Assembly (NCBI GenBank): GCA_002423365.1
Contig: DIVU01000346.1
Location: forward strand, 1-10,142
Source of the DNA: Desulfuromonadaceae bacterium UBA6124
GTDB lineage: Bacteria > Desulfobacterota > Desulfuromonadia > Desulfuromonadales > Trichloromonadaceae
Direction: 5' to 3'
DNA length: 10,142 nt
The notes beneath the pieces are model-generated. The model did no database searches. It was not told the origin of the DNA and saw nothing but the letters and a program-made list of their open reading frames with translations. Made by a program: the position numbers and the translations under genes. This document shows positions 1 to 7,500 of the stretch, piece after piece (the stretch's first letter is position 1; each line of letters begins with the position of its first letter).

Positions 1-1
1 C

Positions 2-2377
2 CTATTCCATCCCCGACTCATAGTTGAAGAGGGTCGTTCCAGGCAGCGCCTGCCCCTTCTTCAGCGCCTCCATGACCTGCTTGCCTTTGGGCGAGAAAGG
101 GCCGAGATGCCCCAGTTCCAGGGTGAAACGGCCGCAGCCGAGCCCCTGCAACTCGGGGAGGCGGCCGAGTAGGGAGAAGTCCGTTTCCGAGGTCAGCACC
201 GTCAAATCCCCCGATTTGTGCACCCGGTAGGCGTCCCCCCGGTCGGAAACCACCGGCGTGTCGCCGCGCACCCCCTTGATTGGGATGCGTGAGGTAATCA
301 GCGGCACCGAGGCGTAAACCACCATCCCCAGCGGCAGGCCGACGGGGCGTTGCAGGATTTCACCGAGATTGTCGCGGTCGTCTTCGATGTACAATGTCGC
401 TTCACCGGCGCCCAGCTCCTTCCAGGCGAGCAGCGCCTGACTGTTGAGGGAGTACAGCCGGTAACCGGCGATCAGGCGCACGTTCTCCAGCCCGTCGAAC
501 AAGGCGAAGTGGGCGAGATTGTTGAGGCGGAAAGAGAGAAAACCCCGGTTCACCAGCTCACGGACGGCGGCGCGGTAGCCGTCCCACTGGTGATCGAAGA
601 TGATGAAGGGGATATCCCAGACGATCTGCTCGCTTCGGTCGCCGCCCCGTTTGCCCAAGCGGCCTGACTCCTGAACGTTCGCCGGGGTCAGGGGGAGGAT
701 CAGGCGATCGACGGCCGAGTCATTAAGCAACTGGGCATCGCGGCTGTCGCGGATGGCGACGGAGATCAGCCATTCCTCGGCGGTCCGACGGGGCGCGACG
801 CCGAGCAGAGACTCCAGGGCCGCCTGGCGATGTTCGCGGCGGGTCCGCCCCCGACCTTCCTCCAGTTCTCGGCGCAGCGCCTGGTAGAAGTCGCGGCGAA
901 TCTCCTTGAGGCGTTTGGGGGGGATGACTACCGCCGGCAGCGTCCCGGCGGTCAGTTCGCGCAAGGCGAAGGGTTCGTCGGCGGCCTTTGCGAAGACCCC
1001 GCGCAGAATGTCGAGGGTGAGAGAGGAATCCCCGGCCGGGTAGCTTTCCAGCGGGTAGTCCGCCTCGACGCGGACGGCGCCGCAGATACCGACGATGTGC
1101 ATGCGCTCGGCGCTGACGGACAGCTCCAGATCGACCGCCGCCGGTTCCCGGCGCACCGCCTCCAGCTTGCGCCGGCAGGCGACCTCGCTCATGGTGAAGG
1201 CCTGCTCCGAGGAAACCTTGAAGACTCCGTCACCGACCTTGAAGATCCCCGAAAAGGGGGAGGGGACGGTGACGTAGCTGTCGGCATTGACCTTCTTTAC
1301 CGCATTGCGCCCGAGCAGCAGGCTCTTCACGGTGAAGGCGGTGCCCGCCTGATCGCTTTTCGGCTGGATACGCAACCGGTCGCCGACATGGAGGCGGTCG
1401 CGGGTTTTGAAGGAAACGTCGCCGCCGCGCACTGCCGCGACCTCGCCGAGCAACTGGCCGGTCGCCCCTTTGATGGAGGGGACGGCGATGTCGGTGGGGA
1501 TGCCGCCGGGGAGAAAACCCTTGGTCGGCGGCCGTCCGAAGGAGGACTTGAGCAGCTGTTTGGCCTCCTTGACCGCCTCCACCCGCTTGGCGGCGGGGGC
1601 GTCGAGGGCCAGCCGGTAGGCGCCGACCACGTTGGCCACGTATTCGGCGCTCTTCATCCGCCCCTCGATCTTGAAGCTGATGACCCCGGCTTCTTGCAGT
1701 TGCGGCAAAAGGTCGATGGCCGAGAGGTCGTTGGGGGAAAAATAGTAGCCGTCCGTTTGCCGATAGCGGTAACGGCGACGGCAGGGCTGGGCGCAGCGGC
1801 CGCGATTCCCGCTCTTGCCGCCGAGATAGGAGGAGAAATAGCACTGGCCGGAAAAGCAGAAGCAAAGCGCGCCGTGGATGAAGTGCTCCAGCTCCAGGGT
1901 GGTGCGGGCGCGGATCGCGGCGATCTCCGCCAGGGACAGCTCCCGCGCCAGCACGCCCCGGGTAAAGCCCATCTTCTCCAGCATCCGCACCCCGGCGGCG
2001 TTGTGTACCGTCATCTGCGTCGAGGCGTGCAGTTCGAGGCCGGGAAAGTGCTCCTTCGCCAGGCGCCAGACTGCCAGATCCTGCAAAATCACCGCGTCGA
2101 TGCCCATGGCTTCCAGCGCCGCCAGGGTGTCGACCAGCTGCGGCAGCTCCGCTTCCTTGACTAGGGTGTTGAGGGTGACGTAAACCTTGCGCCCCTGCCG
2201 GTGGGCGTAGGCGAGCATCCGCTCCATGTCGGTCAGGGAAAAGTTCTTGGCCTTGGCCCGGGCGGAAAACTCCTTGAGCCCGGCATAGACGGCATCGGCG
2301 CCGCTTTCCATGGCGGCGAAGAAGGCTTCGAGGCTGCCGCAGGGGGCGAGCAGTTCGGGTTTGACGGGAGGGGTCAT
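2..2377 (-). CDS. U32 family protein (RlhA/TrhP-type, formerly 'peptidase U32')
   Basis: Complete 791-residue frame, ATG at 2377-2375, TAG stop at 4-2. The N-terminus (ELLAPCGSLEAFFAA, residues 8-22) is the usual start of U32 proteins. Residues 164-182 (EHFIHGALCFCFSGQCYFS) fit the PROSITE U32 signature E-x-F-x(2)-G-[SA]-[LIVM]-C-x(4)-G-x-C-x-[LIVM]-S in full. Cysteines 172, 174, 179, 195 and 199 are candidates for the iron-sulfur ligands known in the family. Residues ~390-510 correspond to the middle domain (DUF3656) seen in long U32 members. E. coli RlhA, which makes 5-hydroxycytidine in 23S rRNA, is about 650 residues, so this protein has a longer C-terminal part (~530-791) that I cannot assign further. 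The likely role is prephenate-dependent RNA hydroxylation, in the cytoplasm, rather than proteolysis; the exact substrate is an inference. The Shine-Dalgarno sequence is weak (CAGG, six bases before ATG), and a terminator-like hairpin ends ~16 bases upstream of the start. Confidence 0.9.
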   Translation of the reverse strand: MTPPVKPELLAPCGSLEAFFAAMESGADAVYAGLKEFSARAKAKNFSLTDMERMLAYAHRQGRKVYVTLNTLVKEAELPQLVDTLAALEAMGIDAVILQDLAVWRLAKEHFPGLELHASTQMTVHNAAGVRMLEKMGFTRGVLARELSLAEIAAIRARTTLELEHFIHGALCFCFSGQCYFSSYLGGKSGNRGRCAQPCRRRYRYRQTDGYYFSPNDLSAIDLLPQLQEAGVISFKIEGRMKSAEYVANVVGAYRLALDAPAAKRVEAVKEAKQLLKSSFGRPPTKGFLPGGIPTDIAVPSIKGATGQLLGEVAAVRGGDVSFKTRDRLHVGDRLRIQPKSDQAGTAFTVKSLLLGRNAVKKVNADSYVTVPSPFSGIFKVGDGVFKVSSEQAFTMSEVACRRKLEAVRREPAAVDLELSVSAERMHIVGICGAVRVEADYPLESYPAGDSSLTLDILRGVFAKAADEPFALRELTAGTLPAVVIPPKRLKEIRRDFYQALRRELEEGRGRTRREHRQAALESLLGVAPRRTAEEWLISVAIRDSRDAQLLNDSAVDRLILPLTPANVQESGRLGKRGGDRSEQIVWDIPFIIFDHQWDGYRAAVRELVNRGFLSFRLNNLAHFALFDGLENVRLIAGYRLYSLNSQALLAWKELGAGEATLYIEDDRDNLGEILQRPVGLPLGMVVYASVPLITSRIPIKGVRGDTPVVSDRGDAYRVHKSGDLTVLTSETDFSLLGRLPELQGLGCGRFTLELGHLGPFSPKGKQVMEALKKGQALPGTTLFNYESGME

Positions 2378-2382
2378 GAAAT

Positions 2383-2493
2383 GCCTGAAACGAAAAAGGC
2401 CGGGGCGCGAACCAGCCCGGCCGAAGTTGTCCGATGGTTAAAAACTAGCATGGGGGGGAGGCGCGAAGCAATCGGAAAATAAAGCGAATTCGG
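2383..2493. repeat. Imperfect direct repeat, copy 1 (with intact hairpin)
   Basis: This intergenic stretch between the U32 start and the methyltransferase stop reappears at 4082-4176 in the same orientation. The first 32 bases (2383-2414) are identical to 4082-4113. A second block beginning AGTTGTCCGATGG is identical through the CTAGCAT and the G-run. The end (AGCAATCGGAAAATAA followed by a degenerate tail) is also shared. Copy 1 carries ten bases (about 2415-2424) that copy 2 lacks; they form one arm of the terminator hairpin. I found no terminal inverted repeats or target duplications that would make it an insertion sequence. Confidence 0.85.
2393..2422 (-). terminator. Rho-independent terminator-like hairpin
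   Basis: Read on the minus strand, GGCCGGG (2422-2416) and CCCGGCC (2404-2398) form a perfect 7-bp GC stem with an 11-base loop, followed at once by TTTTT (2397-2393). It lies downstream of the methyltransferase stop (2501) and so probably ends that transcript. It is also only ~16 bases upstream of the U32 ATG, so any promoter for U32 lying further upstream would have to read through it. It could therefore act as an attenuator; no anti-terminator fold is obvious. Confidence 0.7.
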
Positions 2494-2500
2494 ATGGCAT

Positions 2501-3109
2501 TCAGGCGGGTCGTTGAGCCATGACGACGAGATGCTTAAGCGGATACTGATCGAATTCGAGGTGCCGGCAAAGGTACCCCGCTTCCTTGATGACGTCGAGC
2601 AGGCCCGGTATCCCGAGCGTGCTGTAATAGAGGGGAGGCCCCATCGCCGAGTCGACGTGCTCGTCCGCATGATCAAGCCCCCCCGCGGAAAAGATAAAGA
2701 CGCCTCCGGCCTCCAGGGCATGCATGAGTTTCAGCAGCAATGGTCGTTGTTCTTCCAGCCGAACATGCCAGATGCTGTCCCAGGCCGAGATGAAGCGATA
2801 GGTGTGCTGGGGCTGCCAGTCGCAGACGTCGGCATGATGCAGAAGGGCAGCGGGATCGGCGGCCCTGGCCAATTCAATCATGCGCTTGGAGATATCGATG
2901 CCCTCGAGCCGCAACCCGCGATCGCGCATCATAGAGTTGAAACGAGTGTTGCAGCCGCAGCCGACGTTAAGCGCCCAGCCTTCGCGGCCGTCGTCAAGAA
3001 AGGCCAGCGCATGCTCGTGCTGGCGAACGCCGTCAGTTCGACCAAACCGCTCGTCCAACCAGCGTTCGGCCAGTGAGTCATAGGCAGAGGCAATCGTGGA
3101 ATGATCCAA
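2501..3109 (-). CDS. Class I SAM-dependent methyltransferase
   Basis: 202-residue frame. The glycine-rich SAM motif I is LNVGCGC (residues 48-53). It is followed by the acidic ribose-binding strand GIDIS (70-74, D72), a motif II-like HHADVCDW (91-98) and a motif IV-like FISAWDSIWHV (106-116). These are the landmarks of the Rossmann-fold methyltransferases (Methyltransf_11/25 type). The length is that of a bare catalytic domain with no substrate-recognition domain, so the substrate cannot be named. The start is TTG at 3109-3107, preceded by GGATGG six bases upstream. The frame is open further back to a TGA near 3200 but offers no other ATG, GTG or TTG. It stands alone, divergent from vapBC, and is followed by the hairpin at 2422-2393. 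It lies between the two copies of a direct repeat, so it may be accessory. Family assignment is firm; function is unknown. Confidence 0.82.
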   Translation of the reverse strand: MDHSTIASAYDSLAERWLDERFGRTDGVRQHEHALAFLDDGREGWALNVGCGCNTRFNSMMRDRGLRLEGIDISKRMIELARAADPAALLHHADVCDWQPQHTYRFISAWDSIWHVRLEEQRPLLLKLMHALEAGGVFIFSAGGLDHADEHVDSAMGPPLYYSTLGIPGLLDVIKEAGYLCRHLEFDQYPLKHLVVMAQRPA

Positions 3110-3240
3110 TTCGAGCCATCCGAGATTTACGGGGAAAATGGGACGGATCCAGGCGGAATTGCTTTGATCGCTGACTGAATCCTGCTTCTTCAGATAACAT
3201 CATTCGAGCCCCTGTTCAAGCCTTCAAACCCAACCCGACA

Positions 3241-3284
3241 TTGACCAGACAGGCAATGCGCATTACAATTCAGAAAAGTAATGC
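3241..3284 (+). promoter_or_regulatory. vapBC promoter with overlapping inverted repeats
   Basis: TTGACC (3241-3246), a 17-base spacer and TACAAT (3264-3269) make a near-consensus sigma-70 promoter, five of six matches in each box. The spacer and -10 hold the perfect palindrome AATGCGCATT (3255-3264). GCATTAC (3260-3266) is also repeated in inverted form as GTAATGC (3278-3284), with 11 bases between. VapBC complexes usually repress their own promoter by binding such inverted repeats through the AbrB-type antitoxin, so these are candidate operators. Confidence 0.65.
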
Positions 3285-3304
3285 AAACAAGGGAGGGTGC
3301 CACG

Positions 3305-3535
3305 ATGGCGGTTACGGCGAAAGTCACGGCGAAGGGGCAGATCACCTTGCCCAAAAATGCCCGCGAGGCGTTGGGCTCGGATGTGGTCGAGATCGAGGTT
3401 GAAGAGGGGCGGGTGCTGTTGCGGCCGGTGCGGAGCCTGGCCGGGGCTCTGCGCGATTACGCCAGGGAGGGTAAGGCGCTGAACGAAATCCGCGAAGAGG
3501 TCTGGGGGGAGGTCGCCCGTGACGCCGAGTGTTGA
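3305..3535 (+). CDS. vapB: VapB-type antitoxin, AbrB/MazE/SpoVT fold
   Basis: 76 residues. The N-terminal half, KVTAKGQITLPK followed by REALG (about residues 6-24), is the swapped-hairpin AbrB/SpoVT DNA-binding signature. The C-terminal ~30 residues (rich in R, E and W) would be the part that wraps and inhibits the toxin. I chose ATG 3305 rather than ATG 3281 because GGGAGG at 3291-3296 sits eight bases before it; the upstream ATG has no ribosome-binding site and would place the GGGAGG inside the gene. The stop overlaps the start of the next gene by 17 bases, as expected for a co-translated antitoxin-toxin pair. By family analogy it both neutralises VapC and represses the operon. Confidence 0.88.
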   Translation: MAVTAKVTAKGQITLPKNAREALGSDVVEIEVEEGRVLLRPVRSLAGALRDYAREGKALNEIREEVWGEVARDAEC

Positions 3536-3929
3536 AACCCTGCTCGACACCAATGTCGTGTTGCGCTACCTGCTCGCCGACATCCCCGACCAGTTCGCCG
3601 AAGCGAAGGCCTTTTTCGAAAAAGTGCGCGTCGGCGAGACAAAGTCGCTGCTGCTGGAAAGCGTCGTGGTCGAGTGCGTCTATGTCTTGACCAAGTTTTA
3701 CCGGGTACCCAAGGTGCGGGCGGTCACGATTCTGACGGAACTTTTACGGTACAAAGGCATCGTCAACCCGGATAAAGAGACGCTGGTGGCCGGGCTGCGG
3801 CTTCATGGCGAAAACGCCCTGGATGTCGTGGACTGCCTGTTGCTGGCGCAGGCCCGTCATTTTGGACGGCCGATTTTTTCCTTCGACAAACGACTGAACG
3901 GTGCGCTTGCTGCCGATGCGCGGGGCTGA
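3519..3929 (+). CDS. vapC: VapC-type PIN-domain ribonuclease toxin
   Basis: 136 residues, GTG start at 3519 with GGGGGAGG (3505-3512) six bases upstream. The PIN-domain acidic residues are all visible: D10 in LLDTNVVLRYL, E52 in VVVECVYVL, D102/D105 in LDVVDCLLLAQA and D123 in FSFDKRL. These coordinate magnesium for RNA cleavage in the family; known VapC targets include tRNA and 23S rRNA, but the target here cannot be read from sequence. It overlaps vapB by 17 bases in another frame, so translation is probably coupled. Length is normal and nothing is missing, so the toxin should be active. Confidence 0.92.
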   Translation: MTPSVETLLDTNVVLRYLLADIPDQFAEAKAFFEKVRVGETKSLLLESVVVECVYVLTKFYRVPKVRAVTILTELLRYKGIVNPDKETLVAGLRLHGENALDVVDCLLLAQARHFGRPIFSFDKRLNGALAADARG

Positions 3930-4009
3930 TTTACCAAAAGCCAATTTCCCGCATTGCCTTTTCGCAAAGGGGGGGACTTATGGCCTACCCAAGAACGACA
4001 AAAGGCGCC

Positions 4010-4027
4010 AGAGTATTTTACTCTTTT
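4010..4027 (+). terminator. Weak terminator-like hairpin after vapBC
   Basis: AGAGTA (4010-4015) and TACTCT (4019-4024) form a perfect 6-bp stem with a three-base loop, followed by TTT and then GATTTTG. It is 80 bases downstream of the vapC stop. The stem is AT-rich, so termination may be inefficient. Confidence 0.35.
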
Positions 4028-4081
4028 GATTTTGCATACATAGAAAAAAGTAGCCTGACCCTTTGGTGTCTTCTTCGAAGA

Positions 4082-4176
4082 GCCTGAAACGAAAAAGGCC
4101 GGGGCGCGAACCAAGTTGTCCGATGGTTAAAAACTAGCATGGGGGGACGCAGCAATCGGAAAATAAGACGATTCGG
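4082..4176. repeat. Imperfect direct repeat, copy 2 (hairpin arm deleted)
   Basis: Second copy of the stretch at 2383-2493, same orientation. It matches from GCCTGAAACG through the GGCCGGGG half-stem and GCGCGAACCA, then skips ten bases and resumes at AGTTGTCCG. It continues through the G-run, with a few small indels, to AGCAATCGGAAAATAA. The missing ten bases are the partner arm of the hairpin in copy 1, so this copy cannot form that terminator. No gene ends directly at this copy. Confidence 0.85.
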
Positions 4177-4295
4177 GACGACGGTGAGTTGTAGTCCCTA
4201 GAACTAGAGCAAATACATTGTCTTCGGTAAATCGTACCTTCACAATCCGAGGCGGGATGAGAAAGAGCAAGGTTGTCGGTGCCGGCCATTGACGG

Positions 4296-4324
4296 TTGAC
4301 AAACATGCCGCGACGGGTGATAAA
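4296..4324 (+). promoter_or_regulatory. Candidate sigma-70 promoter upstream of the STAND gene
   Basis: TTGACA (4296-4301) is a perfect -35 box. After a 17-base spacer comes GATAAA (4319-4324), four of six matches to the -10 consensus, followed by an A-run. A second TTGACG lies seven bases earlier (4289-4294). Predicted transcription would begin near 4331, ~185 bases before the GTG start. I saw no better promoter closer to the gene, although an AT-rich stretch at 4440-4490 could hide one. Confidence 0.45.
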
Positions 4325-4391
4325 AAAATCTCATTCCAATTTTGGAGAACAGCACGTGACAGAGTCTTCTGACAGAATTCAACCCGCAGCC

Positions 4392-4419
4392 GCCGCCCCA
4401 ATCGGAGGTGCGGCTTTTT
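4392..4419 (+). terminator. Terminator-like hairpin in the STAND leader
   Basis: GCCGC (4392-4396) pairs with GCGGC (4410-4414); after one mismatch CC (4398-4399) pairs with GG (4407-4408), leaving a 7-base loop. TTTTTC follows at 4415-4420. An alternative register uses GCCGC at 4389-4393. It lies between the candidate promoter and the STAND start. It therefore either ends a short (~90-nt) RNA or acts as an attenuator for the downstream gene. No upstream protein gene on this strand needs a terminator here. Confidence 0.5.
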
Positions 4420-4515
4420 CTCGGTCGGCACGATGTCGAGCTAAAGTAAACGTAACAAAAATTCCAATAGCGTTTCCGTAATTTTTCTCGGGAGAGCTGC
4501 AATAGTGGAGGGCCC

Positions 4516-7500
4516 GTGAGTAATAATCTGAAATGGCTCCACATTTCCGACATCCACTTTCATCCGAAAACGGAATGGCGTGACAATGCCGCCAGAGAGT
4601 CTTTGCTCAAATATCTTGGGAACACGTTCAGGGAAGACGAGTCGCTACATCCGGACTTGATCTTCTGCACAGGCGATATTGCTTTTGGAGAAACCGGCCT
4701 AGCTCCGCTGGCAAAGCAATACGAACAAGCTGTCGTTTTCTTTAACGATCTGCTGCGAATCTGTGGCCGAGAAGGGGAAACCCTTTCAAAAGATCGACTG
4801 TTTGTCGTTCCTGGCAACCACGATATTAATCGAAATAGCTTTAATAGGGATGCCCAAGAAACTTTAACTAACAAGGCGAAATGGCCGCATCAACACGTTG
4901 AAGAAATTAATCGGCGTTTTAGCGAATGCTCTTCCGAGTTCAAAGATGCCGTTAAACGACTTTACGAATACGATCAATTTATTCAAAGCTTCCTTCCCCA
5001 CCAACACGATTCGGAAGGTAGATGCTTTTACACCCGCGTTATCAATATCGAAGGTTTAGACATAGGTATTGCCGGTTTTAATTCGGCGTGGTCCTGTTCC
5101 GGGCCAGAAGATGACCGCCATCTTTGGCTTGCGGCAAAGTGGCAATGCAACACGGCCGAATCGGCTATAAAAACCGCCGACATACGTTTTGGGCTCATTC
5201 ATCATCCCACCGACTGGCTGAATGAATCCGATCGCGACATCATGACTCGCCGAATACCGGGCCATTTTCACTTTTGGCTCCATGGTCACAGTCACAACGC
5301 ATGGGTCGTACCTGGAGCAAATCACATCACTATTGCTGCTGGAGCGGTAGGGGCGCAAGAGAGCAATGAGTTCGGTTTCAATCTGGGATGTTTCAATAAG
5401 GATGAATCAAAAGGGACGATTCATCTGCACACCTACTCCCCCAGGGATAACGGGTGGACGATTACGCCAGTTGCAAACCATGCCCCAAAAGGCATTTGGC
5501 CTGTCCATCTTTCGTCTTGTGCGCACATCGACTCTATTTCTTCGGTCCCGTCGACTACGCCATCTCCTCAAACGACGGCCCCTTATAATCCGGCAAATCG
5601 CATTTTCAACGTGCCGTTTCGGGCGAAAGGGGATCAGGTTGTCGGTCGTGAAGAAGCATTGCAGCAAGTAAAAACTCAGTTAACAGAAGGACGACGCACC
5701 GCCATCGGGCACACTGCGGCTTTTGAAGGATTAGGCGGCCTCGGGAAGACGCAACTGGCAGTCGAATTCGCTTACCAATTCAGCGACATCTATCCTAGTG
5801 GCGTGATTTGGATTAATGCCGATCAGGATATCAATGCCCAATTGACGGAAATTGCCGTATCCGCTAAATGGATTGCCTCCGAGACGGAACACAAGGTCAA
5901 ATTCGATATCGCCTTACATCGCCTGAAAACCTTTTCGAACGGTCTCATCATTTTCGACAACGTTGAAGACTTCTCTGATATCGAACCCTATTTCCCTCGC
6001 CCCGAGGCAACGCCCCATATCCTGGTGACCAGTCGCAATCCCTTGCCGGGATTTGCCCCCATACAGCTCGACCCGCTTAATCCGGACCAGTCGTTACAAT
6101 TGCTTTTACAGGAGTCAGGCCGCAAAATAACAGATTCTAGTGAAGAAAACGCCGCCCGTGAGATCGTTGCCCAACTGGATGGCCTGCCTCTCGCACTGGA
6201 AATGGCCGGTGCATATCTTTGTCACCGATCAACTCTTTCTTTTGCAAATTATCGGGATCTATTAACCGCCGATCCGATCAAAATCTTGCGCAATCCATAT
6301 CTTGCAAGTTTCACCAAACACGATGCCGACCTGTTCAAAACGCTAAAAATAGAAGAAGAAATTTTTTCTGAAGAACCTCTCCTAAAAGAAGTTCTGGACC
6401 TCCTCACTTGGAGCAGCCCCGCATCTATGGGGCTTTCGCTTCTGTCGGCGTTGGTGGATCAACAGGAAACGGAGATTTTAGGGGCTCTATCATTAGGGGT
6501 CCAACTCAAACTTCTACAAAAAAGTGGAACGGACCGATATGCCCTACATCGCCTCGTTCGCGAAGTTCGTCGTTGCGAACAGCCACTCGCGGGGCGTGAG
6601 AACTGGATAAACAATATTTGTGGAAGACTAGGTAAGTGGTTTGAAGAAATCCGAGAAGATTTTCTTAAACTCCCTCGGTTTGAGGGAGAGATCGATCATC
6701 TCGTTGCTTGGCGCGATAATGTAGAGAATATTTTTCCGACACACGTATGCAAACTTACATGGCTTTTGGCATATCCTGCTTACCACCGAAGAATGTTCCG
6801 AGAATCTCAGAATTATATTGAACTTGCGGAAAAGGTTTATACTGAAAGGAATTTATCCGATTCCAAACTCTACGCCGACCTTCTAAACGATTTTGGGTTC
6901 ACTATTGGTGTATTGGGCGACCATCGAAGAGGGCTTGAATATCAAGAAAAGGCACTGGAAATCAGGCGCAAGCATTTCGGCGAACGGCACCCGGATACCG
7001 CAGCCTCCTATAACAATGTCGGCAGCACCTACGGCGAACTGGGAGACCATCAGAGAGCGTTGGAATATCAGGAAAAGGCGCTGGAAATATGCCGCGACCT
7101 TTTCGGGGAACGGCACCCGAATACCGCAGCCACCTATAACAATGTCGGGACCACCTACGGCGAACTGGGCGACCATCAGAGCGCGCTCGAATCTCAGAAA
7201 AAAGCGCTGGAGGCGAGACGCGACCTTTTTGACGAACGGCACCCCGATACCGCAGGCTCCTATAACAATGTCGGGACCACCTACGGCAAACTGGGCGACT
7301 ATCGGAGCGCGCTCGAATATAAGGAAAAGACCCTGGAAATATTCCGCGAGCTCCTCGGCGACTGCCATCCCGATACAATTGAAAGTTATTTGAATGTCAG
7401 TTATTGCTATTTCAATTTAAACCAATACGACAAAGCCCTACATTTTCTTCAAGTTGGACAAAAGTTCGCCCAAAATTCTCTCCCTCCAAAACACGCCTTA

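Larger units (their letters stand above)
3930..4515. other. 586-base intergenic patchwork between vapC and the STAND gene
   Basis: No convincing gene is present. In order it holds: a small stem CCTTT/AAAGG near 3957-3970 without a T-run; a 16-base exact match (3994-4009) to one arm of the dcu terminator; an AT-rich hairpin with a T-run (4010-4027); copy 2 of the direct repeat (4082-4176); a promoter-like TTGACA/GATAAA (4296-4324); a weak 41-codon frame (4356-4481, GTG with GGAG eight bases upstream); and a GC hairpin with TTTTT (4392-4419). The number of terminator-derived pieces suggests that this gap was assembled by recombination at gene ends. Confidence 0.6.

Noticed and set aside
830..2164. 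444-codon open frame on the plus strand
   Set aside because: It lies entirely antisense to the U32 gene, has the low-complexity G/A/R/D-rich composition of a GC-rich shadow frame and shows no domain. The U32 frame has a complete family signature.
2383..2493. Repeat considered as an integron attC site
   Set aside because: No RYYYAAC/GTTRRRY core pair or imperfect long palindrome is present (GTTAAAA fails the core rule), and there is no integrase in the window.
4356..4481. 41-codon plus-strand frame with GTG and GGAG
   Set aside because: It runs through the terminator-like hairpin and has no recognisable domain. It is kept only as a possible leader peptide in the attenuation finding, not as a gene.
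4134..4553. 139-codon minus-strand frame over the intergenic region and the STAND start
   Set aside because: It is S/C/R-rich with no recognisable motif or ribosome-binding site, and it overlaps the STAND start and its promoter.
6880..7383. Regular repeats considered as a CRISPR array
   Set aside because: The 126-base period is in frame and encodes TPR helices; there are no 25-40-base repeats alternating with unique spacers.
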